Origin: Geobacillus stearothermophilus ATCC 12980
GTDB taxonomy: Bacteria; Bacillota; Bacilli; Bacillales; Anoxybacillaceae
Reading direction: 5' to 3'
Assembly (NCBI RefSeq): GCF_030369615.1
Contig: NZ_CP128494.1
Span: forward strand, 2,623,501 to 2,687,500
Length of the DNA stretch: 64,000 bases
The notes under the pieces are model-generated. The model did no database searches. It saw only the letters and a program-made list of their open reading frames with translations, and had not been told where the DNA came from. Position 1 is the stretch's first letter. Each line of letters opens with the position of its first letter. A program made the position numbers and the translations under genes. This document shows, one piece after another, positions 7,950-15,797 of this stretch.

Positions 7950-8465
7950 GCCATATCCCCTTCCCCTTGTTCTCATGCTGTGATGGGAAACAAACACAAT
8001 GGTGCAGCATCCATGGTGCGGCGATCATGAGGAAACATAGGAGTTAAGCGCTTACAAAAAACGTGGTGACCATTCGTTTTTTCTACCAAAATATAAAATG
8101 AATATTTTAAATTTTTAAACCTACAAGATTTATGATAGTCTATAGATTGTCAAACTGTCAATATAAGGAGAGCAGACATTTTTCGCCCGCTTCGACAATC
8201 ATCGACAACCCCTTCTATTATCGCAAAATAATAATTCCTGGTTCGATTTGACCGAAACACCGAGAACAGGCTCAACCGCTGCTGATTTCAGTGATGGGTA
8301 GGCAGTTTTCCGAAAAACATGGAAGGACGTGAAACATGGCTGTCTCGTACCAATGAGCGGAAATGGTTCAAAAAAAGTTAATTGTACGAGGTTTCTCTAA
8401 GAAGAATGAATAAGTTCAATGGTATTTTGCAATACATCACTCGTCTTATAAGAGGAGGAAGCAAT
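7950..8465. other. 516-bp gap without a recognised gene
   Basis: AT-rich from 8080 to 8180. It holds a CcpA-type cre-like palindrome (8043-8056) and otherwise no convincing coding sequence or RNA. It is probably the promoter region of one of the operons lost in the deletion that made the 7536-7949 chimera. Confidence 0.5.
8043..8056 (-). promoter_or_regulatory. putative cre site (CcpA)
   Basis: TGTAAGCGCTTAAC on the minus strand matches the core of the catabolite-response element (TGWAARCGYTWNCW) except at its last two positions. Location upstream of a sugar-permease remnant fits carbon catabolite control. Confidence 0.5.
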
Positions 8466-8852
8466 ATGCGCCTTGCCACGATTCACCATATCGCTTTGAT
8501 TTGCTCGGACTATGAACGATCAAAACGATTTTATACAGAAATTCTCGGATTTCGCCCCATCCGGGAGCAATACCGCGCTGAGCGCCGTTCGTACAAACTC
8601 GATTTGGAGGCTGATGGCGGCATTCAGCTTGAGCTATTTTCCTTTGAAAACCCGCCGAAGCGCCCAAGCTACCCGGAAGCGTGCGGACTGCGCCATCTTG
8701 CTTTGGCGGTGGACAACCTCGATGAAGCCATTGCCTACTTGCGCCAACACGGCATCGATCCCGAACCCGTCCGCGTTGATGAAGCGACCGGCAAACGATT
8801 CACCTTCTTCCAAGATCCGGACGGGCTGCCGATCGAGCTGTATGAAAACTAG
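8466..8852 (+). CDS. VOC (glyoxalase I-like) metalloprotein, YaeR type
   Basis: 128 residues forming one vicinal-oxygen-chelate domain. HHIALICSDYERSKRFYTEI opens the first beta-alpha-beta-beta-beta unit and LRHLALAVDNLDEA the second; His and Glu ligands are near HHIA, LELF, LRHL and PIELYEN. The closing FFQDPDGLPIELYE is typical of the SMU1112c/YaeR glyoxalase-like subgroup. AGAGGAGGAAGCAAT precedes the ATG at 8466. Substrate unknown. Confidence 0.85.
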   Translation: MRLATIHHIALICSDYERSKRFYTEILGFRPIREQYRAERRSYKLDLEADGGIQLELFSFENPPKRPSYPEACGLRHLALAVDNLDEAIAYLRQHGIDPEPVRVDEATGKRFTFFQDPDGLPIELYEN

Positions 8853-8950
8853 AGAGAAAAGCACAGTTGCTCCATGACGATGACAAAACGAAGCCTCTCC
8901 GTTGATTTGTGGTACAATGGGGGCGATACAAATGAAGGAGGCCAAACAAC

Positions 8951-9937
8951 ATGATTCGATTCGCAACCATCGGCACAAACTGGATCACCGAAGCATTTCT
9001 TGACGCCGCGCGCCTCGTCGATTCCTTCGAACTCGCCGCGGTCTACTCGCGAACCGAGGAGACCGCAAAGCAGTTTGCCGACAAAGTCGGGGCGCCGCGG
9101 ACGTTCACGGACTTGCAAAAGCTGGCCGAAAGCGACGGCATTGATGCCGTCTATATTGCCAGCCCGAACGCACTTCATGCCGAGCAGGCGATTTGGCTCA
9201 TGAACCACGGCAAGCACGTCTTATGCGAAAAACCGCTCGCCTCCAATGCGAAAGAAGTCAAAGCGATGATCGAAGCGGCCAATCGAAACGGCGTCGTATT
9301 GATGGAAGCGATGAAGGCGACGTTGCTTCCCACATTCCGGTCCATCCGCGAGCACTTACCGAAACTCGGCCGCATCCGCCGCTATGTGGCGAACTATTGC
9401 CAATACTCATCGCGCTATGACGCCTATAAGCAAGGAACGGTGCTCAACGCCTTCAACCCCGCTCTCTCGAACGGGGCGTTGATGGACCTTGGCGTCTATT
9501 GCCTGTACCCGATGGTCGTTTTGTTCGGCCAACCCCGCAGCGTGAAGGCGCAAAGCGTGAAGCTCGAATCCGGCGTTGATGGCGAGGGCTCGATCGTGCT
9601 CGATTACGGCGACATGGACGCGGTCGTCTTTTATTCGAAAATCACGAACTCACACTTGCCTTCGGAGATTCAAGGGGAAGACGGAAACATGATCATCGAC
9701 GCCATCCACACACCAGCCAAAGCGGAAATCCGCTACCGCGACGGACGCGTCGAGGACATCACCGCGCCGCAGGACAAGCCGCCGATGTATTATGAAGCAC
9801 AAGAGTTTATCCGTTTGATCGAAAACGGAGAACACGAATCGGCCATCAACTCGCACCGCCATTCGCTTTGGACGATGGAAATCATGGACGAAGCGCGAAA
9901 ACAAACCGGCATCGTGTTCCCAGCCGACGAGCGATAA
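8951..9937 (+). CDS. Gfo/Idh/MocA family oxidoreductase
   Basis: 328 residues. N-terminal Rossmann fold with IGTNWITEAFLDAA in place of the usual GxGxxG, then the family EKPLA motif (HVLCEKPLASN) at about residues 90-100. The C-terminal half is the beta-sheet substrate domain, including the DLGVYCLYP segment. These enzymes oxidise or reduce sugars, inositols or related compounds with NAD(P). AAGGAGGCCAAACAAC precedes the ATG, and an extended -10 (TGGTACAAT) lies about 40 bases upstream. A hairpin terminator follows. The gene has no pathway neighbours, so substrate is unknown. Confidence 0.87.
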   Translation: MIRFATIGTNWITEAFLDAARLVDSFELAAVYSRTEETAKQFADKVGAPRTFTDLQKLAESDGIDAVYIASPNALHAEQAIWLMNHGKHVLCEKPLASNAKEVKAMIEAANRNGVVLMEAMKATLLPTFRSIREHLPKLGRIRRYVANYCQYSSRYDAYKQGTVLNAFNPALSNGALMDLGVYCLYPMVVLFGQPRSVKAQSVKLESGVDGEGSIVLDYGDMDAVVFYSKITNSHLPSEIQGEDGNMIIDAIHTPAKAEIRYRDGRVEDITAPQDKPPMYYEAQEFIRLIENGEHESAINSHRHSLWTMEIMDEARKQTGIVFPADER

Positions 9938-9943
9938 TAAAAA

Positions 9944-9988
9944 GGTTCCAACCTAGTCTTCCTGGGGCTCGGTTGGAACTCTTTTTCT
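9944..9988. terminator. bidirectional terminator
   Basis: Stem GGTTCCAACC / GGTTGGAAC(T) with A-rich and T-rich flanks on both sides (AAAAAGG..CTCTTTTTC), between two convergent genes. Confidence 0.82.
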
Positions 9989-10032
9989 TTCTGTCTCATT
10001 GGATTTCCTTGGCCGCCGATAAGCCATGGCTG

Positions 10033-10470
10033 TCACCTTCTGCTAAAATACGGGCCAAGCCATCCGCTTTCATGCGTCATGACAAACGTCCAGTTGAACT
10101 CACTGTCCACCACATATAGATCGATTTTGTCGTTTTCCGTTGCCAGATCGGCGGCTTTCAAGCCGGACGCATCCTCCACGGTGAACGCATCGTCGCCATG
10201 TTGAAAGAAAAGATAGCAACATGTTTTCTCTTCTTGATCAAACGCCATTTCCGCTTCTTCTCCTGTGAAACAGCCTCTCATCCCATAGCTGAACACATGC
10301 CATAAGTAGCCGTTGACTCCATTCCGATTATGAAGGTGGATGTGTTGTTTTTCTTCCGCTGTCAAATGGCCGGCAAACACCTCTTCCCACTGTTGTCGCC
10401 ATTGCGCTCCGAAACCGGACTGTTTGCGGATTTTGATGTTTCGGCGAGCTAACTGATGAAATAACTCCAT
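10033..10470 (-). CDS. DUF4275 family protein
   Basis: 145 residues from the ATG at 10470, chosen because AGGAGGAGAAACGA lies just upstream; the open frame extends further but without a ribosome site. NGYLWHVFSYG, KTCCYLFFQHGDD and the end DLYVVDSEFNWTFVMTHESGWLGPYF match DUF4275, a small soluble Bacillus family of unknown role. Monocistronic, sharing a terminator with the convergent oxidoreductase. Confidence 0.75.
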   Translation of the reverse strand: MELFHQLARRNIKIRKQSGFGAQWRQQWEEVFAGHLTAEEKQHIHLHNRNGVNGYLWHVFSYGMRGCFTGEEAEMAFDQEEKTCCYLFFQHGDDAFTVEDASGLKAADLATENDKIDLYVVDSEFNWTFVMTHESGWLGPYFSRR

Positions 10471-10685
10471 TTCGTTTCTCCTCCTGTGACCTAATGTGGC
10501 ACCGCCTTCATCGATGTGCTCATTTCGTCTATCAACAAGATGGCTTCTCACCATCTTCGTCACGCTGAGCGGTTTTCGTCCGCCCAGCCAATTCCCCGTT
10601 TCCGGCCGCACTTCGACGAGCAGTTGCTGCGCACCCTATGCAAGATAGTTTCCCCGCTCTTTGCGCCTGCCTCGCTGCACCGCCC

Positions 10686-11105
10686 CTATTCCCCCGTCTC
10701 GGCAAACCGGCGGATGCGCGCGCCGATTTCATCGCGGACGCGGCGGAACACCGCGAGTTTCTCCTCTTCGGTCCCTTCCGCTTTCGCCGGGTCGTCAAAG
10801 CCCCAATGGACGCGCTTCACGTGCGGCGGTGTGACCGGGCAGTGGTCGGCCGCATGGCCGCACAGCGTCACGACCAAATCAGCGCGGTTGAGGAGATCCG
10901 GGTCGATGACATCAGACGTTTGGTTCGAAATGTCGATGCCGACTTCCTTCATCACTTTCACCGCATTCGGATTGAGGCCATGCGCTTCAATGCCGGCGCT
11001 GTGCACTTCCCATTCCTCACCAAGAAGTTGTTTCGCCCAGCCTTCCGCCATTTGACTGCGGCACGAGTTGCCGGTGCATAAAAAGTATATGACTTTTTTC
11101 TTCAT
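10686..11105 (-). CDS. arsC: thioredoxin-coupled arsenate reductase
   Basis: 139 residues of the low-molecular-weight-phosphatase fold. The P-loop CTGNSCRS (Cys10, Arg16) binds arsenate, and the redox relay cysteines are at Cys82 and Cys89 (LCGHAADHC). All three catalytic cysteines are present, so reduction of arsenate to arsenite should work. AAAGGTGGGAACCAGCG precedes the ATG. It is the last gene of arsR-acr3-arsC, but the acr3 pump is destroyed, so the arsenite made has no exporter in this operon. Confidence 0.95.
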   Translation of the reverse strand: MKKKVIYFLCTGNSCRSQMAEGWAKQLLGEEWEVHSAGIEAHGLNPNAVKVMKEVGIDISNQTSDVIDPDLLNRADLVVTLCGHAADHCPVTPPHVKRVHWGFDDPAKAEGTEEEKLAVFRRVRDEIGARIRRFAETGE

Positions 11106-11120
11106 CGCTGGTTCCCACCT

Positions 11121-11327
11121 TTACGTTGATGTTGGATTGCCCGAAGAAAAATACTTTCGCTGAAACGCCAATGCTACGTTGACAAGCGCCAGCATCACCG
11201 GCACTTCAATGAGCGGACCGATAACTGCCGCAAACGCCGCGCCCGAATGAATGCCAAACACCCCAACGGCGACGGCAATGGCCAGCTCAAAGTTGTTGCT
11301 CCCCGCCGTAAACGCCAGCGTTTAAAG
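11121..11327 (-). pseudogene. acr3 arsenite efflux pump, last 66 codons only
   Basis: Directly after the arsR stop the minus strand reads [19 protein letters not shown], then [19 protein letters not shown] and [15 protein letters not shown]. This is the conserved C-terminal end of Acr3 permeases, including the SNNFELAIA membrane motif. The first ~290 residues are gone and the fragment has no start codon or ribosome site. The deletion begins within ten bases of the arsR stop. Confidence 0.88.
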
Positions 11328-11675
11328 TCAGCACCCGCAGCGGGCCGCGGGATTCGCTGTCTCGATTTTGCGAATGTTTTCGCCTTGGTCCGGAACGTAC
11401 GACAACACCGCTTGCAGCAGCGAGTAGTATTCACTTTGCGGCCGGAGCGAATAATACACCCATTGCCCCCTCCGCTCCTCTTGGATCAGCCCGGCGTCTT
11501 TCAACTTGCGAAGATGCTGGCTGATCGCCGGCTGGCTGGTCGAAAACACCTCAAGCAGCTCGCACACACAGCACTCCCGCTGATTCAAAATCGCCAAAAT
11601 CGTCAGCCGCGTCGGATCGCCGAGCAGCTTCAACACCCGAGCGGCTGCTCCTATCTCCATTGCGAGTTGCGGCAT
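11328..11675 (-). CDS. arsR: ArsR-family arsenic-responsive repressor
   Basis: 115 residues, winged helix (LGDPTRLTILAIL, then STSQPAISQHLRKLKDAGLI). The ECCVCELL motif on the DNA-binding helix is the As(III) site, and a CGC tail may add a ligand. GGAGGGGTGAT precedes the ATG. The stop codon lies at the deletion joint with acr3, so the last residues could have changed. Confidence 0.92.
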   Translation of the reverse strand: MPQLAMEIGAAARVLKLLGDPTRLTILAILNQRECCVCELLEVFSTSQPAISQHLRKLKDAGLIQEERRGQWVYYSLRPQSEYYSLLQAVLSYVPDQGENIRKIETANPAARCGC

Positions 11676-11693
11676 ATCACCCCTCCATTCATC

Positions 11694-11716
11694 ATCATAT
11701 CATGATTTGCTTATAT
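11694..11716 (-). promoter_or_regulatory. arsR promoter/operator region (weak)
   Basis: A TATGAT box (11699-11694) overlaps the imperfect dyad ATATAAGCAAATCATGATAT (11716-11697), placed where an ArsR operator would be expected upstream of arsR. No convincing -35. Confidence 0.35.
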
Positions 11717-11859
11717 AAAAACGAACATCCGTCATGAAACGGCCACGCCGACCAATGAAATGGTTTCCGTCAATCAGTATGATATAAGTTAACCATGATG
11801 TATCGACAAAAGCAAGAAAAGCGAGCGTGCCGCATGTTTCCGCCGTACGCCCGCCAATG

Positions 11860-12243
11860 TCAGTCCATCCGCTTTTTCGCCGCCGACAGAAGATCGATTG
11901 CCTTCGTCCCCACCCCGACGAATGTTTCCAAAATCGCTTGCGCCCCAGCGATCGAAAAAATAAAAATGAACGGCATGGCGATCTTCGGGATGAATAAATA
12001 CCCAAGCGCGAGAAAAATCGCGCTCCACACCCCCGCGCACCAGTAACAGTTCAACAAATAGCCGAATTTCGATTTCGGCACTTTTTTGATTTCCGTATGG
12101 CCGTCCTCATGCCGGATTGTCTCTTTTTTCATAAACGGATTGCGAATGAATTCGGTGATCTTATCAAAGACGATCAAGTGGGTGAACCTATAGCTGGCTA
12201 AAATGATCATGATGTACGTCATCCAGTCGAGTTCTCGAAGCAT
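11860..12243 (-). CDS. DUF1360 family membrane protein
   Basis: 127 residues starting MLRELDWMTYIMI at 12243, with GAAAGGAACCCACC upstream (a longer frame from 12288 lacks one). It has two or three membrane helices, the family segment SYRFTHLIVFDKITEFIR, and a CYWCAGVW cysteine motif. DUF1360 (YngL-like) proteins are small Bacillus membrane proteins, some expressed in sporulation; function unknown. Its upstream side abuts the broken rbsB. Confidence 0.72.
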   Translation of the reverse strand: MLRELDWMTYIMIILASYRFTHLIVFDKITEFIRNPFMKKETIRHEDGHTEIKKVPKSKFGYLLNCYWCAGVWSAIFLALGYLFIPKIAMPFIFIFSIAGAQAILETFVGVGTKAIDLLSAAKKRMD

Positions 12244-12500
12244 GGTGGGTTCCTTTCTTTTTCCATCTTTTTCTTTAGTATGAACCAAAATGCGTTTCTT
12301 TATGACCTCCGATGGTTAATGGAGCCGGTCGAGGGAACAAACACGTTGTTCATCCCATGCGCCTCCAACGCCCCTAAGGCCATTTCGTCATTATGGGCAA
12401 AGACCGCTTGAATGTCTTTATGGCTTTGCAAAATGTTTTCCATGAACGATAATCCTTTGGCCCGGTCAAAATCCGCCGCCTGTTTGGCCACGACTTTCAT

Positions 12501-12897
12501 CCTATTTCGCGCAGGAGACTCCCACTTCAACGACCAAAGGGAGTAAGTGGGAGAGGAATGCGCGTTCCCCCTTTCTTTTGTGTATGATAGAATAAAGGCG
12601 TGGAGAAAACCGTTCAATAAAGGCACTCCAATCACGGCTACTCGATGTATGGAGTTGGTTACAGGAAACGTTGTAACCGTAAAACATCGAGCGTAGGTCC
12701 GTCTGTTGTGTGTGGAAGCCAAGTACTGCCAACAGACACACCGAGAGAATCAGTAACGATGCAGGCATGACCTGCGTCGTTGGGTAGTTGTCAACCTGCC
12801 CCCTGATGCAACCCCAAGTCAAGGAAGGAGGACGAAGTCCGCTTGTACTTCTGGGGAGTTGCAAGCCCCCACTTCAAGCGTTCGCGAAGTGGGGGTA
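12501..12897 (+). mobile_element. 397-bp non-autonomous IS605-type element inside rbsB
   Basis: The left end follows TTCAT (12496-12500) and carries a CTCCCACTT/AAGTGGGAG hairpin. The right end has a perfect CCCCCACTTC/GAAGTGGGGG hairpin and ends TA at 12897. Excising 12501-12897 rejoins rbsB in frame as Ala-Asn-Val-Asn-Met-Lys-Val, with no duplication, exactly the IS200/IS605 insertion mode 3' of TTCAT. No tnpA or tnpB is encoded; an extended -10 (TGATAGAAT) and several stems fill the interior. This fits a small element mobilised in trans that may encode only a guide RNA. Confidence 0.82.
12600..12897 (+). ncRNA. candidate structured guide-type RNA in the rbsB element
   Basis: Downstream of TGATAGAAT the element has nested inverted repeats: GTCTGTTG/CAACAGAC, CAGGCATGACCTG and the terminal 10-bp stem. 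No coding sequence is visible. If transcribed like a TnpB or IscB guide RNA, the guide would be the flank GTTGACATTGGCTGC of rbsB. RNA identity is inferred. Confidence 0.4.
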
Positions 12898-13202
12898 GTT
12901 GACATTGGCTGCTTTGTCGATCACTTGGTGGAATCCTTCTCCCCGTTCACGTGCGGCCGAGGAGCCCGGAATCCCCTCCAATTCCACAATGTTTCCGCCG
13001 TTTTTCAAGTGGTCGACGATAAATTGCGCCGCCATTTTTCCCCCAGCCACATTGTCAGAAGCGATATGGGTGACCACTTTCCCGCCGTCCGCGCTGCGGT
13101 CGACGGTAATGACCGGGATGTTGGCGCTGTTGGCGGATTCAATCGCAGACGTGACAGCGCTCGAGTCCGTCGGGTTGACCAACAGCACATCGACTTTTTG
13201 CC

Positions 13203-14096
13203 TCATTGACTTCGTTCCTGTTCGGCCAAAAATGATTCCACCTCCTCTCGTCTCGGCATCCCAGCTTGCGCCCCGAGTTTTGTCACGGACAGAGCCGCAG
13301 CCGCATTGGCAAATCGGCACGCTTCATGAAGCGCCTTCCCTTCCGCGAGCGCCACGGCAAGCGCCCCGTTAAACGTATCGCCCGCGCCCGTCGTATCCAC
13401 GACGGGAACGTGGAAACTTGGAATGAGCCGTTCTTGTCCATCTTGCCAAATGCGCACCCCTTTGGCCCCTTCGGTGACAATGAGCTGATCGACAAACGAT
13501 TCTTCATCCATCTTGTCAAACAAAATGCCCCGTTCATGTTCATTCGGCGTCAAGAAACTCGCCTGCTCGAGCACCACGAGCGGCAGCGGCTGGGCTGGAG
13601 CTGGGTTCACGATGACGCGCACGCCGTGGCGATGCGCGATCGAAACGGCCCACTCCACAACAGGAAGCGGGATTTCCAGCTGCAGTAAGCACACATCGCT
13701 TTCGGCGATCACGGATTCATATGGATCCAGATCCTCCGGCGTCAGCGCATGATTCGCCCCAGGGACGACAATAATGCGGTTGTCCCGCTCAGAAATCGTA
13801 ATCGCAGCAATGCCTGTACTCCCATGTGTAACCGACTTCACACAATCGACGGAAACGCCTTCATTTTGCAACGAACGGATGAGCTCTTGACCAAACGCAT
13901 CATCCCCCACCGCGCCAATCATCCGCACATCGGCGCCGAGGCGAGCGGCGGCCACCGCCTGGTTCGCCCCTTTGCCGCCGGGAGTGGTGAGAAACTGTTC
14001 GCCTAAAATCGTCTCTCCTTGGTTTGGAAACCGCGCCGCCACAGTGACTAAGTCCATGTTGAGGCTGCCGATCACCGTAATCGATGGCCGAGCCAT
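13203..14096 (-). CDS. rbsK: ribokinase
   Basis: 297 residues of the PfkB family. N-terminal signature GSLNMDLV, then the [15 protein letters not shown] glycine motif. C-terminal [18 protein letters not shown] holds the catalytic Asp. GGAGGGGGAAAG precedes the ATG at 14096; the longer frame from 14186 has none. Phosphorylates ribose to ribose-5-phosphate. The rest of the operon (rbsD, rbsA, rbsC and most of rbsB) is gone directly after its stop, and no rbsR lies upstream, so the kinase now stands without its importer here. Confidence 0.95.
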   Translation of the reverse strand: MARPSITVIGSLNMDLVTVAARFPNQGETILGEQFLTTPGGKGANQAVAAARLGADVRMIGAVGDDAFGQELIRSLQNEGVSVDCVKSVTHGSTGIAAITISERDNRIIVVPGANHALTPEDLDPYESVIAESDVCLLQLEIPLPVVEWAVSIAHRHGVRVIVNPAPAQPLPLVVLEQASFLTPNEHERGILFDKMDEESFVDQLIVTEGAKGVRIWQDGQERLIPSFHVPVVDTTGAGDTFNGALAVALAEGKALHEACRFANAAAALSVTKLGAQAGMPRREEVESFLAEQERSQ

Positions 14097-14545
14097 CTTT
14101 CTTCCCCCTCCTTGTACGAAACAAAAGCGATAGACTCCCGCGCCTCGACGTTTTCCCGAAGCCATATTGTGATTTGCCCGGATCACGGTTATAAATTAAT
14201 AAGATAAAAGCATAGGATAAAAAACTGGACATTGACAACTGCCAATGCCCTGACCAACACGCACAGCGACCGCAAAAAGTGCAACGGTCTAGAAATAGGC
14301 AGAATCGCCCCACCCCCACCTACACCTAGTAGAGGACTTTTCTTTTGATACCGCACAACGACTGTCGCGACCAACGACGCAAACGAAATGATCAGCGACA
14401 ACCACAGCAGCCATCATCCATTAGCCCCTTTTTATCAAGGGAGTTGCCGCTGCTCCCGTGCATGAAACCGTGCATCTGTATTAACCAGCATGTCTTAGAA
14501 CACCTAAGGCGTTCGATCATTGCCTAACGCCCCTCTGCAAGCTTC
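14097..14545. other. 449-bp gap, no supported gene
   Basis: The minus strand holds a hydrophobic stretch (WLLWLSLIISFASLVATVVVRY in two parts, about 14400-14335) with no convincing start or ribosome site. It may be a small membrane ORF or a remnant. A GGGAG/CTCCC mini-hairpin lies at about 14439-14458. Nothing else recognised. Confidence 0.4.
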
Positions 14546-14662
14546 TCACTTTTCCCTCCACCGTTCGCTTGCTTCATCCGCCCGTTTCGCCACCGCCATC
14601 ATGCTCATGATGACGAGCATCACAAACGAACCCACAAACATTCCCGCGATAAACGCGACCAT
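14546..14662 (-). CDS. 38-residue DUF3789-like membrane peptide
   Basis: An ATG at 14662 with GGGAGAGAGGCC upstream opens MVAFIAGMFVGSFVMLVIM followed by SMMAVAKRADEA and a short charged tail. One glycine-rich membrane helix followed by a KRADE segment is the pattern of DUF3789 small proteins of Bacillaceae and their phages. Function unknown. Confidence 0.6.
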   Translation of the reverse strand: MVAFIAGMFVGSFVMLVIMSMMAVAKRADEASERWREK

Positions 14663-14749
14663 GGCCCTCTCTCCCTTTTCTCACAAACTCGTTATTGGCC
14701 ATTCTTTCCGTTTACATCTAAATCTATACGATGGGAGAGCTTTGTTCTA

Positions 14750-15202
14750 TTATACGCCGCGTTTGACCGCCCGATGCTTGGTCCTTGCCCAACAGCGGCA
14801 AGCCCATACAATCAAAAGCGCCAGGAGCGCCCCACATGAATCAATCGCCACATCTTTTGGCGTCGCCGTCCGTCCTGGTTCAAACGATTGATGCCACTCG
14901 TCGGTTGCCGCATACACTGTCGCAAACAGCCAAGCGCCCGCATACGCAAACCGTTTTGGCGCAAGCGCCCGCCACACAAGCGCGGCCAAAATGCCAAACT
15001 CGGTCAAATGCGCCGCTTTGCGAATCAAAAAATTCAAAAATGACGACCCCTCTTCATCCCCGCCGCCGAACGGCAAGTACGATAAAATCACCTGCAGCAC
15101 ATGCGCCGTATTCGCCCCGGTGAACCAGGAAGACTCGCTGAAGCTGTAAATGACGAGGCACCAGAGAATGACGGGGAGCCAGCGGGAAAGGAAAGCTCTC
15201 AT
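14750..15202 (-). CDS. VanZ family membrane protein
   Basis: 150 residues with four membrane helices. The family motifs KAAHLTEFGILAALVWRAL and YAATDEWHQSFEPGRTATPKDVAID are both present. GCAGGTGAAACG precedes the ATG at 15202. VanZ-like proteins include a teicoplanin-resistance factor, but most chromosomal members have no known activity. Monocistronic. Confidence 0.85.
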   Translation of the reverse strand: MRAFLSRWLPVILWCLVIYSFSESSWFTGANTAHVLQVILSYLPFGGGDEEGSSFLNFLIRKAAHLTEFGILAALVWRALAPKRFAYAGAWLFATVYAATDEWHQSFEPGRTATPKDVAIDSCGALLALLIVWACRCWARTKHRAVKRGV

Positions 15203-15559
15203 CGTTTCACCTGCCAACAACCTTTTTCCCAACAAAAAAAGGTATCTAAACAACAAACGAAAGTAGACACCTTGTTCGCTGAACCCTTTATCATCATAAC
15301 AGGGAGGGTGATCTTTTTCCATTTTCTTTTTTGAAAGCTGCTTTACCATTGCTTGAAAATCGTTCGCTCACAGGCTGGAAAGAAGATTTCTTTTCCGTTC
15401 CCCTCTTTTCTTTCGATCATTCCCCTTTTAAGGGAGATTCTCTCTCTAGTTTATGTTTTCATGAACAAGGGTATGGGTATAGTAGTAAAAGGAAAATGTG
15501 TACATTTTTTTCGGTCAGCATTATAATTTTTAGAAAGGAGAATCAATGAGGTGATCAAT
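15203..15559. other. 357-bp gap, no supported gene
   Basis: Contains a partial dyad around 15240-15285 (AAGGT..TAGACACCTT). A 72-codon frame at 15331-15549 has no ribosome site and no family resemblance. Confidence 0.4.
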
Positions 15560-15721
15560 ATGCCCTCCGCTTTGGAAACGAAAATGAGGGTGACACTGTC
15601 TTGCACGGAACAGACCAATAAACCGGATAAGGATCTTCCATTTGCCGAATTACGGAAAAAAATAGCCAAACCTTCTCCCTTTGGCAAAAAATTAGTGGAC
15701 ATCTACAAACAAGGACGGTAG
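15560..15721 (+). CDS. small 53-residue protein
   Basis: GAGGTGATCAAT directly precedes the ATG. The product begins MPSALETKMRVTLSC and ends FGKKLVDIYKQGR, lysine-rich and soluble. A second short frame (MSFVMTYEDAID, 15729) starts seven bases after its stop and runs into the IS630 left end, so a two-gene unit may have been interrupted there. No family recognised. Confidence 0.45.
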   Translation: MPSALETKMRVTLSCTEQTNKPDKDLPFAELRKKIAKPSPFGKKLVDIYKQGR

Positions 15722-15797
15722 CCGATTATGTCTTTTGTGATGACATATGAAGATGCCATAGATGAACATTTTGGACAAGCGTCTATATACATGCTCA

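Larger units (their letters stand above)
12360..13209 (-). pseudogene. ribose-binding protein rbsB, both ends lost and interrupted
   Basis: Two blocks match ribose ABC substrate-binding proteins. The first, 13209-12898, reads [16 protein letters not shown], then [20 protein letters not shown] and [17 protein letters not shown]. The second, 12500-12360, reads KVVAKQAADFDRAKG and IQAVFAHNDEMALGALEA. A 397-bp element (12501-12897) splits them. The signal peptide and first ~80 residues are missing, as are the last ~80 after GALEA. Only an ATG overlapping the rbsK stop (ATGA) remains at the front, possibly the old rbsD start. Confidence 0.88.

Noticed and set aside
8338..8355. ATGGCTGTCTCGTAC resembles the start of an E1-beta dehydrogenase gene.
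   Set aside because: It stops after six codons, lies on the opposite strand to the E2 fragment, and the match is too short.
15331..15549. 72-codon plus-strand ORF.
   Set aside because: No ribosome site, unlike-protein composition, no family resemblance.
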